From Marinilabiliaceae bacterium JC017 (GTDB lineage: Bacteria; Bacteroidota; Bacteroidia; Bacteroidales; Marinilabiliaceae): a DNA stretch of 42,796 nucleotides. The notes under the pieces were generated by a model. The model saw nothing but the letters and a program-made list of their open reading frames with translations. It made no database searches and was not told the origin of the DNA. The stretch lies in contig RHGE01000051.1 in the NCBI GenBank assembly GCA_004296775.1, positions 365 through 43,160 on the forward strand, in the 5' to 3' direction. Positions 31,652-41,505 of the stretch are shown here, in pieces (the stretch's first letter is position 1; every line of letters begins with the position of its first letter). A program made the translations under genes and the position numbers.

Positions 31652-34405
31652 ATGGAAAAACCAGGCTATCAACTATTGTTGGAACAATTGGCAGAAGCCA
31701 AAACTTTGGATAAACGTCTGTTTGAGGCGCTATACAGTGCTTTACGAGAACATCATAATATAGAGGATGAATACCGTCGGTGGCATCTACAGGATGATTT
31801 TGCCAGATCTGTTAAGGAGATTATAAAAAAGTATCCGGCCTATTTGCTTACGCTCCGTCGCCTGTTGAAAAACGATGATAGTCTGGAATATGTGCAGCAT
31901 TCCCTTATTCGTTTTATCGATAACAATATAGCTCTGCTTGCTGCTTGCCAGGGAGCAGCAACGCCGGATGGTGTTAAACCTGCGCCTGTCCATCTTTCTT
32001 CTTTGGAAGAAGATCCTGAAATAGAAGCATCAGTGAAAGAGGCCGTGATTACCTTGGCCGGCTATGGAGCATCGGATATGGTGCATTTTATCAACCGGGA
32101 TTATTTGGTGTTGGCTGATAAAGACAGGCTTCGTGTCATTGATTTTGACAAACGGGAGCAGGTTACCACCAGGAAATTATCCAATAGAGGAGGCAATTGT
32201 ACCAAAATAATAGGATGTACTGATATAGATGCATCAACCCCGGCGCATTTCATAAGTATTAGCGACACAGTTATTCAGGCCTGGCATTTGAATGAAACAG
32301 AGCCTGTTTTTACCCTTGAAGCCCGTGCACATACCGTTTTCCTTAGTCACTGTGGTAGTTACCTGGTGTTGCTTGATGAAAAGCAGGAGAAGGAAGATGC
32401 AGTAGTAACGGTTCGTGTTTATGATTTATGTGGTTTAAAAGAGGTGCGCTATTTTCAGATTCCATGTTGCCAGGTGTCGCAGGTCAGAATGACGCCGGAT
32501 GCTGGTTATCTCTATGTGAAAGAAGAGAAAACCGGTAAGATCGAAGGAGCACGACTGTTACTATGGAGTGTATTTGGTGATTCGGTATTCACCCATAAAG
32601 CAATAAAAAAACATATTATTAAGGTAGGGAGTGATTTTGCTATAACACCAGACGGACGCTACCTGGTTTCCGGTAATCACATATTTACCTTGCCCGAGGT
32701 CAGGTTTCACACCTGTTTTAAAGAGTGTGTACCGGGTGAAATCACCATTTCAAAAGATGGAAATATATTGGCTATTTATAGTAATTGGGTGTTTCAGTTT
32801 TTTGAAACAATAACAGGTTGTTGTTTGGGGAAGTTAGCTCTGAAGGTACAGAAAGATCACCCTGGAAACAGGTACTTCAGTATTGACAACAGCTATTTCT
32901 TCACGGCGATGGGTGGTAGCTTGCTGGCCTGGGATTTAAAGAATCTGTTTGGAAAGTCTGTTGACCGGAAAGGTCGGCAAGAATCTATCCGGTTTAAAGA
33001 AGTTCCCATGTGTGGTATCCATCAGCTTCTTGAGATGGAAGCATATTCGTATCCGGGTTTCATTCGGAAAGAGTGGCTTGCCATGACTGTTAATCAAACA
33101 TGTAATGGACCTGATAGCAAAGCTCCCGACAACAAGCGGTTGATCAAAGAGGACAGTTATATCCAGCCCACGGCCGTTCCGCAGTTGAGTATCTATAATT
33201 ATGGGATTTATACTACACAATCTCAAAATCAACAAGGATTGCCGGGCCAGGCCTCGGTGGTTGTGAACAGGGCTGTTTTAATTGAAACAACCTCGTGTGT
33301 TAAAGCCAAAGTGGGTACTTGTTTTGGTATGTATGTGCTAACACCTGCAGAGGTAAATAGGCGGGTGCATCAATTTGTGGTAAAAGTAAACCATCCGCCC
33401 ATAAAGGATGGTTCATCGGGAAAGATGATACGGCAAACCCGGTGGAACCAAGCTATCGGGAGTGGAATCCCGTTCTTTGCAGGGTGGGCGTTTGAAACGG
33501 TGGCGGAATTGCAGGCAGGTGATTGGGTTATAGAAATATGGAACCAGCCAGAGACGCAAATGCTGCTTGCCAGGCGTTTTTCTGTTATCAGCAAAGAAGA
33601 GTTCCATTACAAAGTGGAGAAACTGTTTTCGGGTATCAGTCATTTAGGGATGAATAATGGCGTTACAGAAATTCCTGCAAAGTTCATTATTGCATACGAT
33701 GAGATAACCTTCGGATGCCGGTTCAGGGTGAGTGCTCCCGGGTATGCCGGGCATTATCAGTTAAAAGGAGAGATCATCAAGCCGTCATGCAGGGAAGAAG
33801 GAAAAGAAGACGAGGACGAACAACAGTTAAATCAAACTTTCTATGTACAGGATGGCAGTGAAATTGATTTCACCTATAAGTCTGATTGGCACAACCGTTT
33901 GCGCGAAGGGAAATGGACTTTTAAGCTGTGGGATAAAGAGAACCATGCCTTGTTGTTGGAGGAGAGCTATGAATTAGTTTTTGCCTGTCATCTGCCGCCG
34001 GTCACGATTGAGATGGTTGATTACGGAACCTATCAATTCAATGAGGGGGCAGCTACGGAAGTACTGACTGCCGGAAATCTCCGTTCGGTTTATCAGTCTC
34101 ATGATTTGACACTTTGTGACGATATGATTTTTGGTTTCCGGTTAAAATTAAAGGACAACCAGGTTGGTACATACAGGTTATTGCGCGTGGATTTGTATCA
34201 CCCGCGCATCAGTAACTTCTTTTCCCAATCGGATAATCATACTTATCATATCTATATGGAAAAAGGTAAGGAGACCTTTGTGGGCTGTATATTAGACCGG
34301 CCGGAGATGTTGGTGCCGGGTGAATGGCATTTTGTTTTGTGGGATCCGGAAGCGGGAGGCGGGAGAGAAACGGTATTCTCCAAGAAATTCCACTTGGCTA
34401 ACTAA
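31652..34405 (+). CDS. Paralogue of the giant propeller plus triple-sandwich protein
   Basis: 917 residues, no signal peptide or membrane helix. Helical N-terminus (1-100); propeller-like repeats at about 135-430 (YLVLADKDRLRVIDFDKREQ, FISISDTVIQAWHL, DFAITPDGRYLVSGNHIFTL); three sandwich domains at 511-647, 655-777 and 786-917 with FG pairs (558, 687, 827), HPP/HPR loops and G-x-W turns (GDW 623, EGKW 752, PGEW 889). It matches the 1193-residue protein over all these parts (RVIDFDKREQVTTR here, RIVDFEKKEQFTVR there) but lacks that protein's helical block of about 250-280 residues. Linker 430-510 is variable and cysteine-containing. It stands alone with its own promoter. Function unknown; the protein is probably cytoplasmic. 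Confidence 0.85.
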   Translation: MEKPGYQLLLEQLAEAKTLDKRLFEALYSALREHHNIEDEYRRWHLQDDFARSVKEIIKKYPAYLLTLRRLLKNDDSLEYVQHSLIRFIDNNIALLAACQGAATPDGVKPAPVHLSSLEEDPEIEASVKEAVITLAGYGASDMVHFINRDYLVLADKDRLRVIDFDKREQVTTRKLSNRGGNCTKIIGCTDIDASTPAHFISISDTVIQAWHLNETEPVFTLEARAHTVFLSHCGSYLVLLDEKQEKEDAVVTVRVYDLCGLKEVRYFQIPCCQVSQVRMTPDAGYLYVKEEKTGKIEGARLLLWSVFGDSVFTHKAIKKHIIKVGSDFAITPDGRYLVSGNHIFTLPEVRFHTCFKECVPGEITISKDGNILAIYSNWVFQFFETITGCCLGKLALKVQKDHPGNRYFSIDNSYFFTAMGGSLLAWDLKNLFGKSVDRKGRQESIRFKEVPMCGIHQLLEMEAYSYPGFIRKEWLAMTVNQTCNGPDSKAPDNKRLIKEDSYIQPTAVPQLSIYNYGIYTTQSQNQQGLPGQASVVVNRAVLIETTSCVKAKVGTCFGMYVLTPAEVNRRVHQFVVKVNHPPIKDGSSGKMIRQTRWNQAIGSGIPFFAGWAFETVAELQAGDWVIEIWNQPETQMLLARRFSVISKEEFHYKVEKLFSGISHLGMNNGVTEIPAKFIIAYDEITFGCRFRVSAPGYAGHYQLKGEIIKPSCREEGKEDEDEQQLNQTFYVQDGSEIDFTYKSDWHNRLREGKWTFKLWDKENHALLLEESYELVFACHLPPVTIEMVDYGTYQFNEGAATEVLTAGNLRSVYQSHDLTLCDDMIFGFRLKLKDNQVGTYRLLRVDLYHPRISNFFSQSDNHTYHIYMEKGKETFVGCILDRPEMLVPGEWHFVLWDPEAGGGRETVFSKKFHLAN

Positions 34406-34735
34406 AAGTATCGTGTGTTAACCGGTCATTTTAATCACTAATCTATATCACTCAGTTGTGAAGTGTATTTTAAAGCTAATGCATTCCGGTTTTTTTATGG
34501 GTTTATTGTTGATCTGAATCTTGTGATTCGTTTTTTTTATAAGAGATGATACGATTTTTAACTTATAATACCTTTGGAATCGATTTCGTAAACAGTTTTT
34601 CAGCGTAGATCTGTGCTGTTATTTTTTTTAAATAGTATTGATTGACGGTTGGTTAAGACCAATATAAGAGTAGCCTCTGAAAGTAAAATAAATGAAAGAT
34701 TATTAGTTTTTTACATAGAATGCGGATTAAATTCC
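34406..34735. other. Gene-free stretch after the 917-residue gene
   Basis: 34423-34445 (GGTCATTTTAATCACTAATC) repeats the end of the insertion in family A copy 2 (783-802). The rest is AT-rich with nothing recognised until the promoter at 34736. Confidence 0.45.
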
Positions 34736-34743
34736 TACCTTTG
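34736..34743 (+). promoter_or_regulatory. Promoter -7 element of the RRM gene
   Basis: TACCTTTG matches TAnnTTTG. The predicted leader is about 90 nt, U/C-rich and without a start codon in frame that would give a better protein, which would suit post-transcriptional control of an RNA-binding protein. Confidence 0.65.
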
Positions 34744-34841
34744 TCGCTCAAATAGTAATTCTAGTATTGCACTTCTCTTTTTATTCGATTTGCTTGCTTC
34801 AATTCCTACAAAATTTACTTATTAAACACTTTTTTTTAAAC

Positions 34842-35135
34842 ATGAACATTTTCGTAGCAAAGTTAAGTTCTACTACAACTACAGAGGACTTATATGATTT
34901 ATTTGGAGATTATGGAGAGGTAGCTTCAGCTAAGGTTATTATCGACAGGGCTACAGGCGAATCAAAAAGATTTGGTTTTGTAGAGATGAAGAACAAAGAG
35001 GATGGAATGAAAGCAGTTGAAGAGCTTGACGAATGCGAATATGACAACAGTACAATCGTTGTTAAGAAAGCAAAGCCAAAGACAGACAACGGAGATAACA
35101 GAAACAATCGTTTTGGTAGAAGCAGAAGATATTAA
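34842..35135 (+). CDS. RRM-type RNA-binding protein
   Basis: 97 residues forming one RNA recognition motif: RNP2 NIFVAKL (2-8) and RNP1 KRFGFVEM (44-51), then a basic, low-complexity tail (NGDNRNNRFGRSRRY). This is the common small bacterial RRM protein of Bacteroidota and cyanobacteria, which binds single-stranded RNA and affects mRNA abundance. The start at 34842 gives the expected MNIFVAKL; an ATG 75 bp upstream only extends through an AT-rich leader. Own promoter and strong terminator show it is monocistronic. Confidence 0.93.
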   Translation: MNIFVAKLSSTTTTEDLYDLFGDYGEVASAKVIIDRATGESKRFGFVEMKNKEDGMKAVEELDECEYDNSTIVVKKAKPKTDNGDNRNNRFGRSRRY

Positions 35136-35153
35136 TCATATATTCTGAGAAAA

Positions 35154-35190
35154 AATAAAGGCCGTCAGAAATGATGGCCTTTATTATTTT
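35154..35190. terminator. Bidirectional terminator between convergent genes
   Basis: AATAAAGGCC (35154-35163) pairs with GGCCTTTATT (35176-35185), extended inward by CGTCA/TGATG with one wobble. T-rich on both sides. Ends the RRM transcript and, from the other side, the beta-helix gene. Confidence 0.85.
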
Positions 35191-35233
35191 TAACACCTTT
35201 CAACCGCCATTATTCGTCCTTCCTATTATCGTA

Positions 35234-37015
35234 TTACCTGATCTTGGCAGTTTTCTTCACTGAAAATTGGTTGTCATCAGTATTGATTAGCATGAAATAG
35301 ACGCCGGTAGCCCACGTTTTTGTATCAATTTGGCCGGACATCCCGATATTATCTTGGGTATATAGCACTTGTCCCAGTTCATTTATAATGGTTAAGTTTT
35401 TTATGAAAACCTTACTCTCGATGGTGACTTGTGATTTTATGGGATTTGGAAAAATTAGTATGTCTTCATCTGTTCCTGAAAGGTGTTTTGTTGCTGTGGT
35501 GATGCTACCACAGGCATTGCTGAAGATATCTCCGGAATTGTACCGTTCCAGACTTGGGATGGTGGCTGCACCCATAATATTTGGTGTACCAATGGCAGCC
35601 CATTGTTCGAGCGGAATAAAATCAGGTTGGTTGAGATAAGTATAACTTAAATCAGGGAGCATTTCTGTGCCGGGAGGATCAATGGCGCCTTTATTGTTGG
35701 TGCCATATATGAAATGGCCGGTTCCTTTTATGGAGTAGTTTACCAAACTGTAAGGGAAATTGGTGTTTGGGATTTCATTCCCCAAAAAGTTTTGATTGGG
35801 AGAATTACTGGCACTAAAGTATATGCCATAGCGTTCGGCCTTGTTTCGGAAGAAAGTGTTGTGAGGCCCGTTTGGTCCGTGGGAATCATCAATCACAATA
35901 TTCTGACAGATATTTTGTTCAAACAGGTTAGAATAGGGGTGGTTGCCGTGTAAAACCATATCACCAGCAGCGTCTGCTGATAGCCAGGGATCTGAGGTAT
36001 GCCAGTAGGGATCGAATGAATAATTATAGGCAAACACATTGCCGTTGGCACCTGCCTGCAGAATCATGGCATGACGTAAATGTTCAAATACATTGTTTTC
36101 AACCAGGCATTCATTCGTTGTAAAATGAAGCATCACCCCATAGGCACGTCCGCCACTACCATAATCAAACGCGTGATGGATATAAGATTTAGAGACATGG
36201 ATATTGGAACAATGTTCTGCTTCTATGTGGCTAAAAGTACAATTGTGCGATTCGATTCCCATTACCCAGCAATTGGTGGCATACGAAAATTGAATATTGC
36301 TTGATTGTTGGGGAGCTGTGTTGTCTGTTCGTTCTATTTTAAGGCATTCAATGCCCGTATTTTGGATGGGATCTATTCTGCGGATGTATGGTAAATGCGT
36401 CAGGTCAAAATTCATTCGCAGAGGCGAGGCTAACCGTATACTATTATCCACGACCTCATCAATGGAAACAATCTGTCCAACCGTATGTGCTGCCCAGGCA
36501 GAGGTCACCAGGTGGGCATCTTCCATGATAATTTGTATCCAGTCACCACGTGAAAAATGAACAGCATAATCTACCACCAGCGAATAACTGTCTTTTAAGG
36601 CTGATTCCATCAAAGTGGTGGTATTGGTATTGTCTGGTACTCCTTGTATGTTAAAAGCATGCCCCGTGCCCCCCAGATTCATCGTAAAGGTGGTATTATC
36701 AGCACCTGCTCCCCTGATAATAACATTGCTTGGAAGATTAATGGTGTTATTGAATAGGAAATTACCGTCCGGGAATTTAAGAATAGCCCCGGGAGCAGGA
36801 ATAGAGGATAATACTTCAGCGAGAATCGCATCATTGGGAGTAGCACCATCACCCACGGCACCACGAGCTTGCATTTCGATCTCCGCAAATCCGTTGGTTG
36901 TTGTGTCCCGTAAACCAGCCAGCGTCCAGTCAACGCTACGGGAAGCGGGTAATGTCTGGGCGTAAGATGTTATAATCACGCCACTAAAAAAGTAAATAAC
37001 AAACAGCCATCGCAT
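35234..37015 (-). CDS. Secreted beta-helix (pectate-lyase-like) protein with T9SS sorting domain
   Basis: Signal peptide from the preferred start at 37015 (MRWLFVIYFFSGVIITSYAQ). Longer starts at 37042 and 37075 would read through a leader conserved with another gene. Residues about 45-110 have the classic start of the pectate-lyase-3 superfamily (GAVGDGATPNDAILAEVL, ILKFPDGNFLF, NVIIRGAG). Right-handed helix rungs follow to about residue 440 (SYIHHAFDYGSGGRAYGVML, NVFEHLRHAMILQ, NGNVFAYNYSFD). The last 80 residues are a T9SS type A domain (ILIFPNPIKSQVTIES, LTIINELGQVLY, GVYFMLINTDD), for export across the outer membrane and surface attachment or release. A polysaccharide lyase or hydrolase role is likely; catalytic residues cannot be assigned. 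No polysaccharide-utilisation genes are adjacent. Confidence 0.85.
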   Translation of the reverse strand: MRWLFVIYFFSGVIITSYAQTLPASRSVDWTLAGLRDTTTNGFAEIEMQARGAVGDGATPNDAILAEVLSSIPAPGAILKFPDGNFLFNNTINLPSNVIIRGAGADNTTFTMNLGGTGHAFNIQGVPDNTNTTTLMESALKDSYSLVVDYAVHFSRGDWIQIIMEDAHLVTSAWAAHTVGQIVSIDEVVDNSIRLASPLRMNFDLTHLPYIRRIDPIQNTGIECLKIERTDNTAPQQSSNIQFSYATNCWVMGIESHNCTFSHIEAEHCSNIHVSKSYIHHAFDYGSGGRAYGVMLHFTTNECLVENNVFEHLRHAMILQAGANGNVFAYNYSFDPYWHTSDPWLSADAAGDMVLHGNHPYSNLFEQNICQNIVIDDSHGPNGPHNTFFRNKAERYGIYFSASNSPNQNFLGNEIPNTNFPYSLVNYSIKGTGHFIYGTNNKGAIDPPGTEMLPDLSYTYLNQPDFIPLEQWAAIGTPNIMGAATIPSLERYNSGDIFSNACGSITTATKHLSGTDEDILIFPNPIKSQVTIESKVFIKNLTIINELGQVLYTQDNIGMSGQIDTKTWATGVYFMLINTDDNQFSVKKTAKIR

Positions 37016-37140
37016 ACAGTCAGTTTTTAGGTGTCTTATCATTGATGTTCGTGTTTTTTTGGTAGAATAATGCAATTCCTGTCATACAAATCTTGATACT
37101 AATATCTTAGTACTTTTCTGGCTTGTCCAGGTTAGGATTT
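37016..37140 (-). promoter_or_regulatory. Leader shared with the 1193-residue gene
   Basis: Blocks AAGATATTAGTATCAAG, CCAAAAAAACACGAACATCA and TGATAAGACAC match the leader at 16533-16655 in order and spacing. The distal part (CCTAACCTGGACAAGCCAG, 37115-37135) also occurs alone at 9567-9605 and 24515-24545. Confidence 0.6.
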
Positions 37141-37149
37141 ATGACAAAT

Positions 37150-37157
37150 CAAAGGTA
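37150..37157 (-). promoter_or_regulatory. Promoter -7 element of the beta-helix gene
   Basis: TACCTTTG on the minus strand matches TAnnTTTG; no clear -33. Leader about 130 nt to the preferred start. Confidence 0.55.
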
Positions 37158-37372
37158 AATGCTCCTTGGGGCGAACTCTGTGATAAGTTTATGAAAGGCA
37201 GATGAATGGTGGTGAATAACCGGTGTTGGTGGCATAAAAGAGTATTTCGCCCAAGTGGTTAGGAGATTGCGTCTTTTTACTTGTTGTGAGGAGCTGTATG
37301 CAGCAAGGCTGTAATGGGTAAGGAAAAACGGCTAAAGGTTATAGGGGATGAGTACAACGGAGTCGGGATAAG

Positions 37373-37398
37373 TACCGTGAGGTGTATTCCTCACGGTA
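37373..37398. terminator. Hairpin after the lipoprotein gene
   Basis: TACCGTGAGG pairs with CCTCACGGTA (10 bp, 6-nt loop), 17 bp past the lipoprotein stop. No strong T-run; probable terminator. 37160-37370 holds nothing recognised. Confidence 0.55.
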
Positions 37399-37414
37399 AT
37401 GAGTGTAGGAAAGT

Positions 37415-38068
37415 TTATCCTTTGAAGGACATGGAGTTTAAAATATTTTCCAATTCCTCTTTCTGTTCATCATCGACATAAGAGATGATTGCGGCAAAAC
37501 AAAAACCATCTTTAACCCTTGTGTAATACTTCTGCTTAATGGTAAGTCCCATGAAGTTAATGGAGGCATTCATCAGGTAGTATTCCTGGTTATTTATGAC
37601 TTCTTTTTTAAACTCTTCGTCAATATAGTCATATTGTATTTGCGACTGATTGAGTAGTTTACGTGATTGAAACAGGTAATCGCCTCCCGTTTTTATACCC
37701 GGTGCATTCTTTAAATTTTCTGCAACCAGTGCCAGGTTGGGATTGTATTCTACAGCACTTCCAACTTCATATTTAAAAACAGTTAATAGGTTGGCTGTAT
37801 TAATATCCGAAGCATCCAGCAGTGCTTTCATGTTTTGATCATCTCCGGCAACCAGTTCTTTCCCCATTTTGGTCAGGTTTTCTGTTTGTTCTTTGGATTG
37901 AACAACCCAGTCGGCCGGTAAAGTCATTTCGAAGTCGAAAAACGAATTGGTGTATTTATGATTCTCAACATGGCCGTAATCGAATTGTTTTGGTTTGTTG
38001 TTCGTGAAACAGCCTGATGTGGCCATCGACAAAAGGAAAAGTCCGATTAAATGTAGTTTAGTCTTCAT
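37415..38068 (-). CDS. Lipoprotein of unknown function (PsbP/DUF1795-like)
   Basis: 217 residues with a lipoprotein signal ending LSMATSGC (lipid-modified Cys20). The mature part starts with YTNSFFDFEMTLPADWVV, the pattern of PsbP/DUF1795-like domains that begin with a strand pair and an aromatic W, followed by alternating helices and strands (QIQYDYIDEEF, FMGLTIKQKYYTRVKDGFCFAAIISY) and a final helix ENILNSMSF, also typical. These domains are found in many periplasmic lipoproteins with no shared known activity. Residues 20-30 (TNNKPKQFD) form a spacer, and the protein probably sits in the inner leaflet of the outer membrane. Monocistronic. Confidence 0.75.
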   Translation of the reverse strand: MKTKLHLIGLFLLSMATSGCFTNNKPKQFDYGHVENHKYTNSFFDFEMTLPADWVVQSKEQTENLTKMGKELVAGDDQNMKALLDASDINTANLLTVFKYEVGSAVEYNPNLALVAENLKNAPGIKTGGDYLFQSRKLLNQSQIQYDYIDEEFKKEVINNQEYYLMNASINFMGLTIKQKYYTRVKDGFCFAAIISYVDDEQKEELENILNSMSFKG

Positions 38069-39223
38069 GTATTTATAATATTAGATCCGGGATAATCGTC
38101 TTTAAACCCGGGATTGATTAGTAGCGTCAATACTGATCGGTATGTTTGTATTCATGCGTGCATAAAAAATAGCAGGGGCATATCAAAGCACCCTTGTTGT
38201 GTTATGGCAAGTATGGCAGGAGCCCTAAAACCGCTTCGTACCGTTTCCTTTGCCATGTTTCTGTGCATTGAAGAGCAAAAATAGTAAAATAATGAAAGTT
38301 GTTTTATGATCTGATGAAGAGATATCTTCATGCAGTAAAATATTTCACTTTGTTTCTATCATATAACAAGATTTCGCTACACCTAATCATTATGAGCATA
38401 AACATCAGGTTTGCAGTCTCCCTCGCCTTAATAGGAGAAGGAATAGTTCACTGCGGTTGGTTCATCTGGTATTTGGTTTATTTCCAAAAGGGGATGGTGA
38501 TTCCTATTTGTTTTAACTATTCAACAAGTTTTCAATGTTATCATGACGACAATATGGACAACGGCCATCTCTGACTACTATATAACTTTTTGTCAAATAA
38601 TCAGAGGTGCAAATGGTGACAAATTTTCGTTGATAACACCAATCGATCGCTAGATTATTAGATAATAGACATTAGACTGATTTACATTACTCTTATTTTT
38701 AAATCATTAACAACTTTATCTATTGAGTAAATACGAACTATTGAATATGTATTCCATACAAAAAAAATAAATTATCTCCCTCTTTGTACCGCTTTTATGC
38801 GATGAGGACTTTTATGGGGAGTCTTCAGGTTGGGAATTGTTTTCACACGAAGACGGTTATTGTAATAACTTATGTTTTTGGAATATAGGGCTTGATTGAA
38901 TATTCCGCCTACAAGAAATAACGTTTAGAAATTTAACGGATTGGAACGTTAAGAAAGAAAATCTGTTTGAAGCGCAGCGAGTTATTTTCTTTTAGTGGAG
39001 AGGAGTTAAATTTTAGTTATTTATTGTGAGCGGCGGCGTTTTTTGTTTACTTTTTTTCGCTGTAGCAAAAAAGTAAAAGCCCGTGCGGCTTGAGCACATT
39101 GGTTAATACTAATTTTTTTGGACAATACTGGTTTTAAAAAAATATGGGAAATGTCAGGTATAATAATTGGTTACAACCCCCGCGAGTGGGCGAAGCCATA
39201 AGCTTCACCAGGGAGGGTTTGTA
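38069..39223. repeat. Gene-free stretch with family A fragment, D motif and family C copy 2
   Basis: 38545-38585 is a family A fragment (AATATGGACAACGGCCATCT). 38640-38700 carries the family D sequence in reverse (TTAGATAATAGACATTAGAC). 38900-39133 is family C copy 2. A 91-codon frame at 38299-38574 has no gene-like features. No gene. Confidence 0.6.
38900..39133 (+). repeat. Dispersed repeat family C, copy 2
   Basis: GAAATTTAACGGATTGGAAC, AGGAGTTAAATTTTAGTTAT, hairpin TTTACTTTTTT/AAAAAAGTAAA (39046-39077), GCCCGTGCGGCTTGAGCAC, and border GGTTAATACTAATTT. Opposite orientation to copy 1. Confidence 0.82.
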
Positions 39224-40612
39224 TTATAACTGGTTCTGTTTAATTATTTTTTCCAGTTGATCCTTTATTTTTGAAGGCTTGTCGGCTGCGGCATTTATTA
39301 TGGTACCGTCTTTATCAATCAATATATAGCGGGGAAAAGCTTTGGCATTATAGTCCATGTTGAATTTATGCCTGGTGCCCCCGGTACAGAGGTTTACTGT
39401 ATTTAAATGGTATTCCTTAAGTTTTGTTTTCCATCTGTTTTTGTCCGAATCTACTGATATGGTAACAAATACAATTCCGGGATCATTTATTTCGTCGGAA
39501 AGTTTTTTCAAGGCAGGTATTTCTTCAATACAGGGTCCGCAGTAGGTGCTCCAACAATCCAGGTAAACAATTTTCCCATGGTAGTCCGACAACTTAACGG
39601 TTTTGCCATCCATGTCTTCAATGGCAAATGGAGGCGCCTGGTTTCCTTTCTTCAGAGCTTCCCATTTTGAATAGTTGGTTATTAATACCTCTTTGTATTT
39701 CTTGTTTTTCACACGGTTCAGGTAGTCATTATATACATCATCAATATTTTCAATGCCTTTAAAAATGATGTGTTTTCGAATCAGGTTGAAGGCCATGGTT
39801 TCAAATATCTTCTCCGATTCAAATAAGCTTTTTGCTAATTCATATTTGGGCTGTAAATCTGTTGAATTATCATTTTTCAAGTTCTTCAGTTTGTAATTCA
39901 ATAGCGCATTCATCGTTGTTTTATATTCTCTGAACTTAAAAAGTACGGAATCATTGGTCTCTATTCGGTTAACGAAACTGTAATACCCTGCCGGTAAGTC
40001 TGTTTTCTGATGTGTCAGCATCCGGTGAAAGCCGGGATAGTTAAATTTCTGGTTCATCCAGTAATAATCAATCAATTTCTGTTCATGTTGGACAAACGAC
40101 TTATTTAGCAGAGGGTTTTCCTGCTTGTATTGTTCCAGAAAGGTTAAGCGTACATTCTTTATGCTATCAATTTTGTCATTGAAAACATCCGGTGGAGACG
40201 AAAAAAGCGCTTTGTCAATTTTACGCGGATCATTTATCCCCAATTCTTTGGCCAGTTGGTTCTTTTGTTGAATGTATTGACTTTCTTCAAAGCCGGTTCC
40301 TGAGAATTCAATCTCGCTTTTGGTCCCGGTTATCTTTAAAAAAAGGCTGTCATTGTTTTTAACAAACAGAGGTATCCGTTGAGATAGCTTCAAATTTAAA
40401 TAACCTTCGTTAATTGACTTGAGTTGAAAATGAAAAGTTCCATTGGTAATGGTATCGGTAAAGATGGTGTCCTGGCAGTATATCTGAGCCGTTGAAACAG
40501 AATTATCACCAACAACGCCGGCAATAGTTATGGTTTGTTCTTCGGTTGGTTTGGAACATCCGATAATCATTATCTGAACAATAAGCAGGAAAAGATAGGG
40601 TGTTTGTTTCAT
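39224..40612 (-). CDS. TlpA-like thioredoxin lipoprotein with DUF4369-like N-terminus
   Basis: 462 residues. Lipoprotein signal MKQTPYLFLLIVQIMIIGC (Cys19). Residues about 26-110 resemble the DUF4369 beta domain (ITIAGVVGDNS, FHFQLKSINEGYLNLKLS). Residues 115-320 are helical. The thioredoxin domain is at about 325-462 (APPFAIEDMDGKTVKLSDY, WSTYCGPCIEEIPALKK with Cys358 and Cys361, cis-Pro region KAFPRYILIDKDG). This is the usual Bacteroidota envelope thiol-disulfide reductase layout; partners unknown. An extra Cys353 (LDCW) lies five residues before the motif. Same fold family as the gene at 7108 but with a different N-terminal half. Monocistronic; the start is preceded by AT-rich DNA without a clear promoter. 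Confidence 0.88.
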   Translation of the reverse strand: MKQTPYLFLLIVQIMIIGCSKPTEEQTITIAGVVGDNSVSTAQIYCQDTIFTDTITNGTFHFQLKSINEGYLNLKLSQRIPLFVKNNDSLFLKITGTKSEIEFSGTGFEESQYIQQKNQLAKELGINDPRKIDKALFSSPPDVFNDKIDSIKNVRLTFLEQYKQENPLLNKSFVQHEQKLIDYYWMNQKFNYPGFHRMLTHQKTDLPAGYYSFVNRIETNDSVLFKFREYKTTMNALLNYKLKNLKNDNSTDLQPKYELAKSLFESEKIFETMAFNLIRKHIIFKGIENIDDVYNDYLNRVKNKKYKEVLITNYSKWEALKKGNQAPPFAIEDMDGKTVKLSDYHGKIVYLDCWSTYCGPCIEEIPALKKLSDEINDPGIVFVTISVDSDKNRWKTKLKEYHLNTVNLCTGGTRHKFNMDYNAKAFPRYILIDKDGTIINAAADKPSKIKDQLEKIIKQNQL

Positions 40613-41505
40613 CGTGTTTTTGTTATGGATTTTTATACTGACGGTGGACTACAGAAGTCCTGTTATTTTTGAATTTGTTATATAACTGAAGTTTCCCAGG
40701 TTTTATAAAAGACTAAATTTTAGGCATATATTAAAAATACCAGAGAAGTTATAATTGATTATGAGTAAATTACATTTACTATTGTTTTAACCGCGAATTA
40801 TACTAGTTAAACGAATTTTTAACCACTGCGTGGTTTTATGAGCTTTTCATCGAAAAGTAATTCGTATAATTCGATAAATCCGTGGTTGGCAAAATGCTTG
40901 CAATGCAAGCTTTATAGGCTTTAAATACATATGGGAAATGTCAGTTATTAATATGCTTCTTAGTTAGATAGGTATCCGATTGCCATGAGTGGCAAATAGG
41001 TGAAGTCTATTTGTTGTTTTAAGTAAAATAGGTGGTTGGATTTCGAAAACAGTGCAGGTTTCGATAGGTTCCACGGGGATAGAAGGGATATTTCATACGC
41101 ATTTTATGTTTCGGGATTTGGATTTTTTGCTTACTAAAAGTAATAAAATTATTTAATGATGAAAATTGATGAATGAAAGCGTTCTGCTGTTGGAAAGAGG
41201 AGAGGTGTGGTTGTAACACATTCAAAACAGGATGGTTTAGGGAGAAAATAAATTGCAATCACTGCTCCTGTCGCCATTTTAGGAGGAAAATAATGGTAGC
41301 TATTTGTATTCGGTATGTGGTATATTGTGTCCAATAATCAGGATAGAGTATTTAATAGAGGCAGAAATCAACCTGATTTTGGGTTTAGTGGTTTTATAAT
41401 TGTAAGTAGAGAAATCACAATTGTCCTAAATAATTTTCACCTGAAGCAAATAAGAAGTATCGTTTTAGATGTTTAAGGGTGTTTTGTGAAAATAAGGGAT
41501 TGATT
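40613..41505. other. Gene-free stretch with small hairpins
   Basis: 40795-40900 contains AACCAC-tgc-GTGGTT (40821-40835), CTTTTC/GAAAAG (40843-40857) and repeated AATTCGTATAATTCG, which look like a small dispersed element. Frames of 60-80 codons at 41019-41334 (minus) lack gene-like features. Nothing else recognised. Confidence 0.45.

Noticed and set aside
38299-38574. A 91-codon frame with a hydrophobic stretch
   Set aside because: Ends in a family A repeat fragment, no promoter or family resemblance.
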